From Stenotrophomonas lactitubi (GTDB lineage: Bacteria; Pseudomonadota; Gammaproteobacteria; Xanthomonadales; Xanthomonadaceae), in contig NZ_PHQX01000001.1 in assembly GCF_002803515.1 (NCBI RefSeq), positions 372,001 through 436,000 on the forward strand: DNA of 64,000 nt, written 5' to 3'. Below are positions 62,656 through 64,000 of the stretch, piece after piece. Under the pieces are notes generated by a model that did not search any database, was not told the DNA's origin, and saw only the letters and a program-made list of their open reading frames with translations. A program made the translations under genes and the position numbers. Every line of letters begins with the position of its first letter. The first letter of the stretch is position 1.

Positions 62656-64000
62656 CCGCCTGGCGATCACGGTGGCGAACGCGGCCAGGCCGAGGGTGAT
62701 GGCCAGGCACATGATGTAACCGGTATGCGGGGCGCTTTCCACGAACAACGCGAACAGCGCGCCGGATACCGCCAGTGCGGTGGTCACCGACAGCGCTTCG
62801 CTCAACTGCAGGGCCGAGGTATTCGCGCCCTGTTCGTGCGGCGGTGACAACGACAACGTCAGCACCGACAGGCTGGCGTAGATCATGCCCATGCCGAAAC
62901 CGGTCAGCGTCCAGCCGACCAGGGCGACCGGCAGTGGCACCGCGGTGAACAGTACCGCCAGCGTTGCGGCGATGCCCACGGTCATCAGCGGCGTGCCGAC
63001 GCGCAGCAGTTGCTGGCGCGACCAGCCGCGCTGCTGGTGACCCTGCAGCCACGAGCCGGTGAACCAGCCCAGTGCGCCCAGGCTCAGCACCGCACCGGCC
63101 CAGCTGGGCGACAGCCCGCGCTCGCGCTGCAGCAGCAGGGGCAGGTAGGCCTCGCAGGCGAAGAACGCGGCAGCGGCCACACCACGCAGTGCGATCACGC
63201 TGGGCAGGCCGCGGCGCAGGCGCAGGGTGCCGGCCGGCAACAGGCGATGCACGCAGAACAGCAGCGCCAGCATCGCCACGCCGATGCACACCAGCGCCGG
63301 CACGCCCTGTTGCTGCCCACCCAGGTACAGCAGCAGGGCAGCAAGGGACGCGCCGGTGGCCCAGCGCACGATGCTGCCGCGGCCATCATCGGCAGCACCG
63401 GTCGCTGCAGCCTGCATGCGCGCCAGCGCCGGTCGCAGCAGCAGGCCGGCCGGTATCGCCAGCAGCGGCACCGCCAGGAACACCCAGCGCCAGCCCAGAT
63501 GCTGCACGATCACCCCGCTCAGTGCCGGGCCGATCATTGAGGGCACCACCCAACCGGCAGAGAACGCGGCGAATACCTTCGGCCGCAGATGCTCGGGATA
63601 GGTACGGCCGACCATCACATACAGCGAGACCGAGATGGCACCGGCGCCGAGGCCCTGCAGCAGACGGCCGGCCACCAGCATGCCCATGCGCATCGCGAAG
63701 CCGGCCAGCAGCAGGCCCAGCACGAAGCAGGCCAGGCCCCACCACAGCGGCCGTGCCGGCCCGTGGCGGTCGGCCCAGCGGCCGGCCAGGGTCATGCCGA
63801 TCACGCTGGTGGCCAAGGTGCCACCGAAGGCCAGCGCATACAGGCGCAGGCCGTCCAGGGCCTCGGCCACGGTCGGCATCGCGGCGGCTACCGCCAGCGC
63901 CTCGAAGGCATGCAGGGAGACCAGGGCGACCATGCCCACGGTGGTGGCGCGATAGCGCGCGGACAGGATGGAGGAATCGGCCGGATCGGCCGTGGCAGCG
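62650..64000 (-). CDS. MFS transporter, 5' end outside window
   Basis: At least 450 aa with 12-14 hydrophobic helices. Motif A AGRWADRHGPARPLW and R-L-L-Q-G-L-G-A-G motif B are readable. The frame is open through the right edge; a GTG at 63939 begins directly in the first helix (VGMVALVSLHAFEALAVAA), so the real start is probably farther right. Resembles EmrB/QacA-related and sugar/drug porters; substrate unknown. Confidence 0.88.
   Translation of the reverse strand, partial: AATADPADSSILSARYRATTVGMVALVSLHAFEALAVAAAMPTVAEALDGLRLYALAFGGTLATSVIGMTLAGRWADRHGPARPLWWGLACFVLGLLLAGFAMRMGMLVAGRLLQGLGAGAISVSLYVMVGRTYPEHLRPKVFAAFSAGWVVPSMIGPALSGVIVQHLGWRWVFLAVPLLAIPAGLLLRPALARMQAAATGAADDGRGSIVRWATGASLAALLLYLGGQQQGVPALVCIGVAMLALLFCVHRLLPAGTLRLRRGLPSVIALRGVAAAAFFACEAYLPLLLQRERGLSPSWAGAVLSLGALGWFTGSWLQGHQQRGWSRQQLLRVGTPLMTVGIAATLAVLFTAVPLPVALVGWTLTGFGMGMIYASLSVLTLSLSPPHEQGANTSALQLSEALSVTTALAVSGALFALFVESAPHTGYIMCLAITLGLAAFATVIARRV

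Overview
The window is high-GC gammaproteobacterial DNA, and several signs point to the Stenotrophomonas maltophilia complex. It carries the Smqnr / SmqnrR / SmtcrA locus. Short palindromes starting with GTAG (SMAG-type REP units, usually built around GATCCACGC-ATG-GCGTGGATC) are scattered between genes. The gene order fabH-fabD-fabG-acpP-fabF-pabB-mltG-tmk-holB-pilZ is of the Xanthomonadaceae type. I see no integrase, transposase or CRISPR array.

Layout. 0-9.2 kb: one giant autotransporter, open at the left edge, with about two dozen passenger repeats, the last four being 207-bp tandem units. 9.2-11.4 kb: an acetyltransferase, a PEP-mutase-family enzyme, and a repeat-rich stretch next to tRNA-Ser(GGA) that holds a 173-bp exact-type duplication and a second copy of the tRNA 3' end. 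11.5-15.1 kb: dnaX-ybaB-recR-hinT. 15.2-19.6 kb (minus strand): moxR-DUF58-transglutaminase-slp, tightly overlapping. 19.6-22.7 kb: a GT39-like transferase, then yceF and yceD-rpmF. 23-33.3 kb: fatty-acid synthesis, followed by the pabB-mltG-tmk-holB-pilZ run, with an unassigned kinase-like membrane protein between fabH and fabD. 33.5 kb: tRNA-Val(CAC) with a clear promoter and terminator.

33.6-50.6 kb is more accessory. It holds a 142-aa protein of unknown function with a structured leader, a tautomerase, a DUF2946 / TonB receptor / PepSY metal-uptake set, a secreted ricin-type lectin, the Smqnr locus, a methyltransferase, a macro-domain protein, a MocR regulator divergent from an EamA transporter (with a perfect operator-like palindrome between them), an SDR and two LysR regulators. 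50.7-58.7 kb holds drug-efflux genes: a 14-helix MFS pump, and a two-component system divergent from an adaptor plus RND pump. 58.8-64 kb: a small basic protein, a GFA-family protein, a DUF4105 protein coupled to a lipoprotein hydrolase, and an MFS pump cut by the right edge.

The most unusual signal is a pair of diverged elements at about 34.06-34.25 kb and 49.45-49.64 kb. Both have the same nested stem architecture with compensatory changes, which looks like a structured RNA family. One copy forms the leader of the 142-aa gene. The other stands before only a 27-codon remnant.
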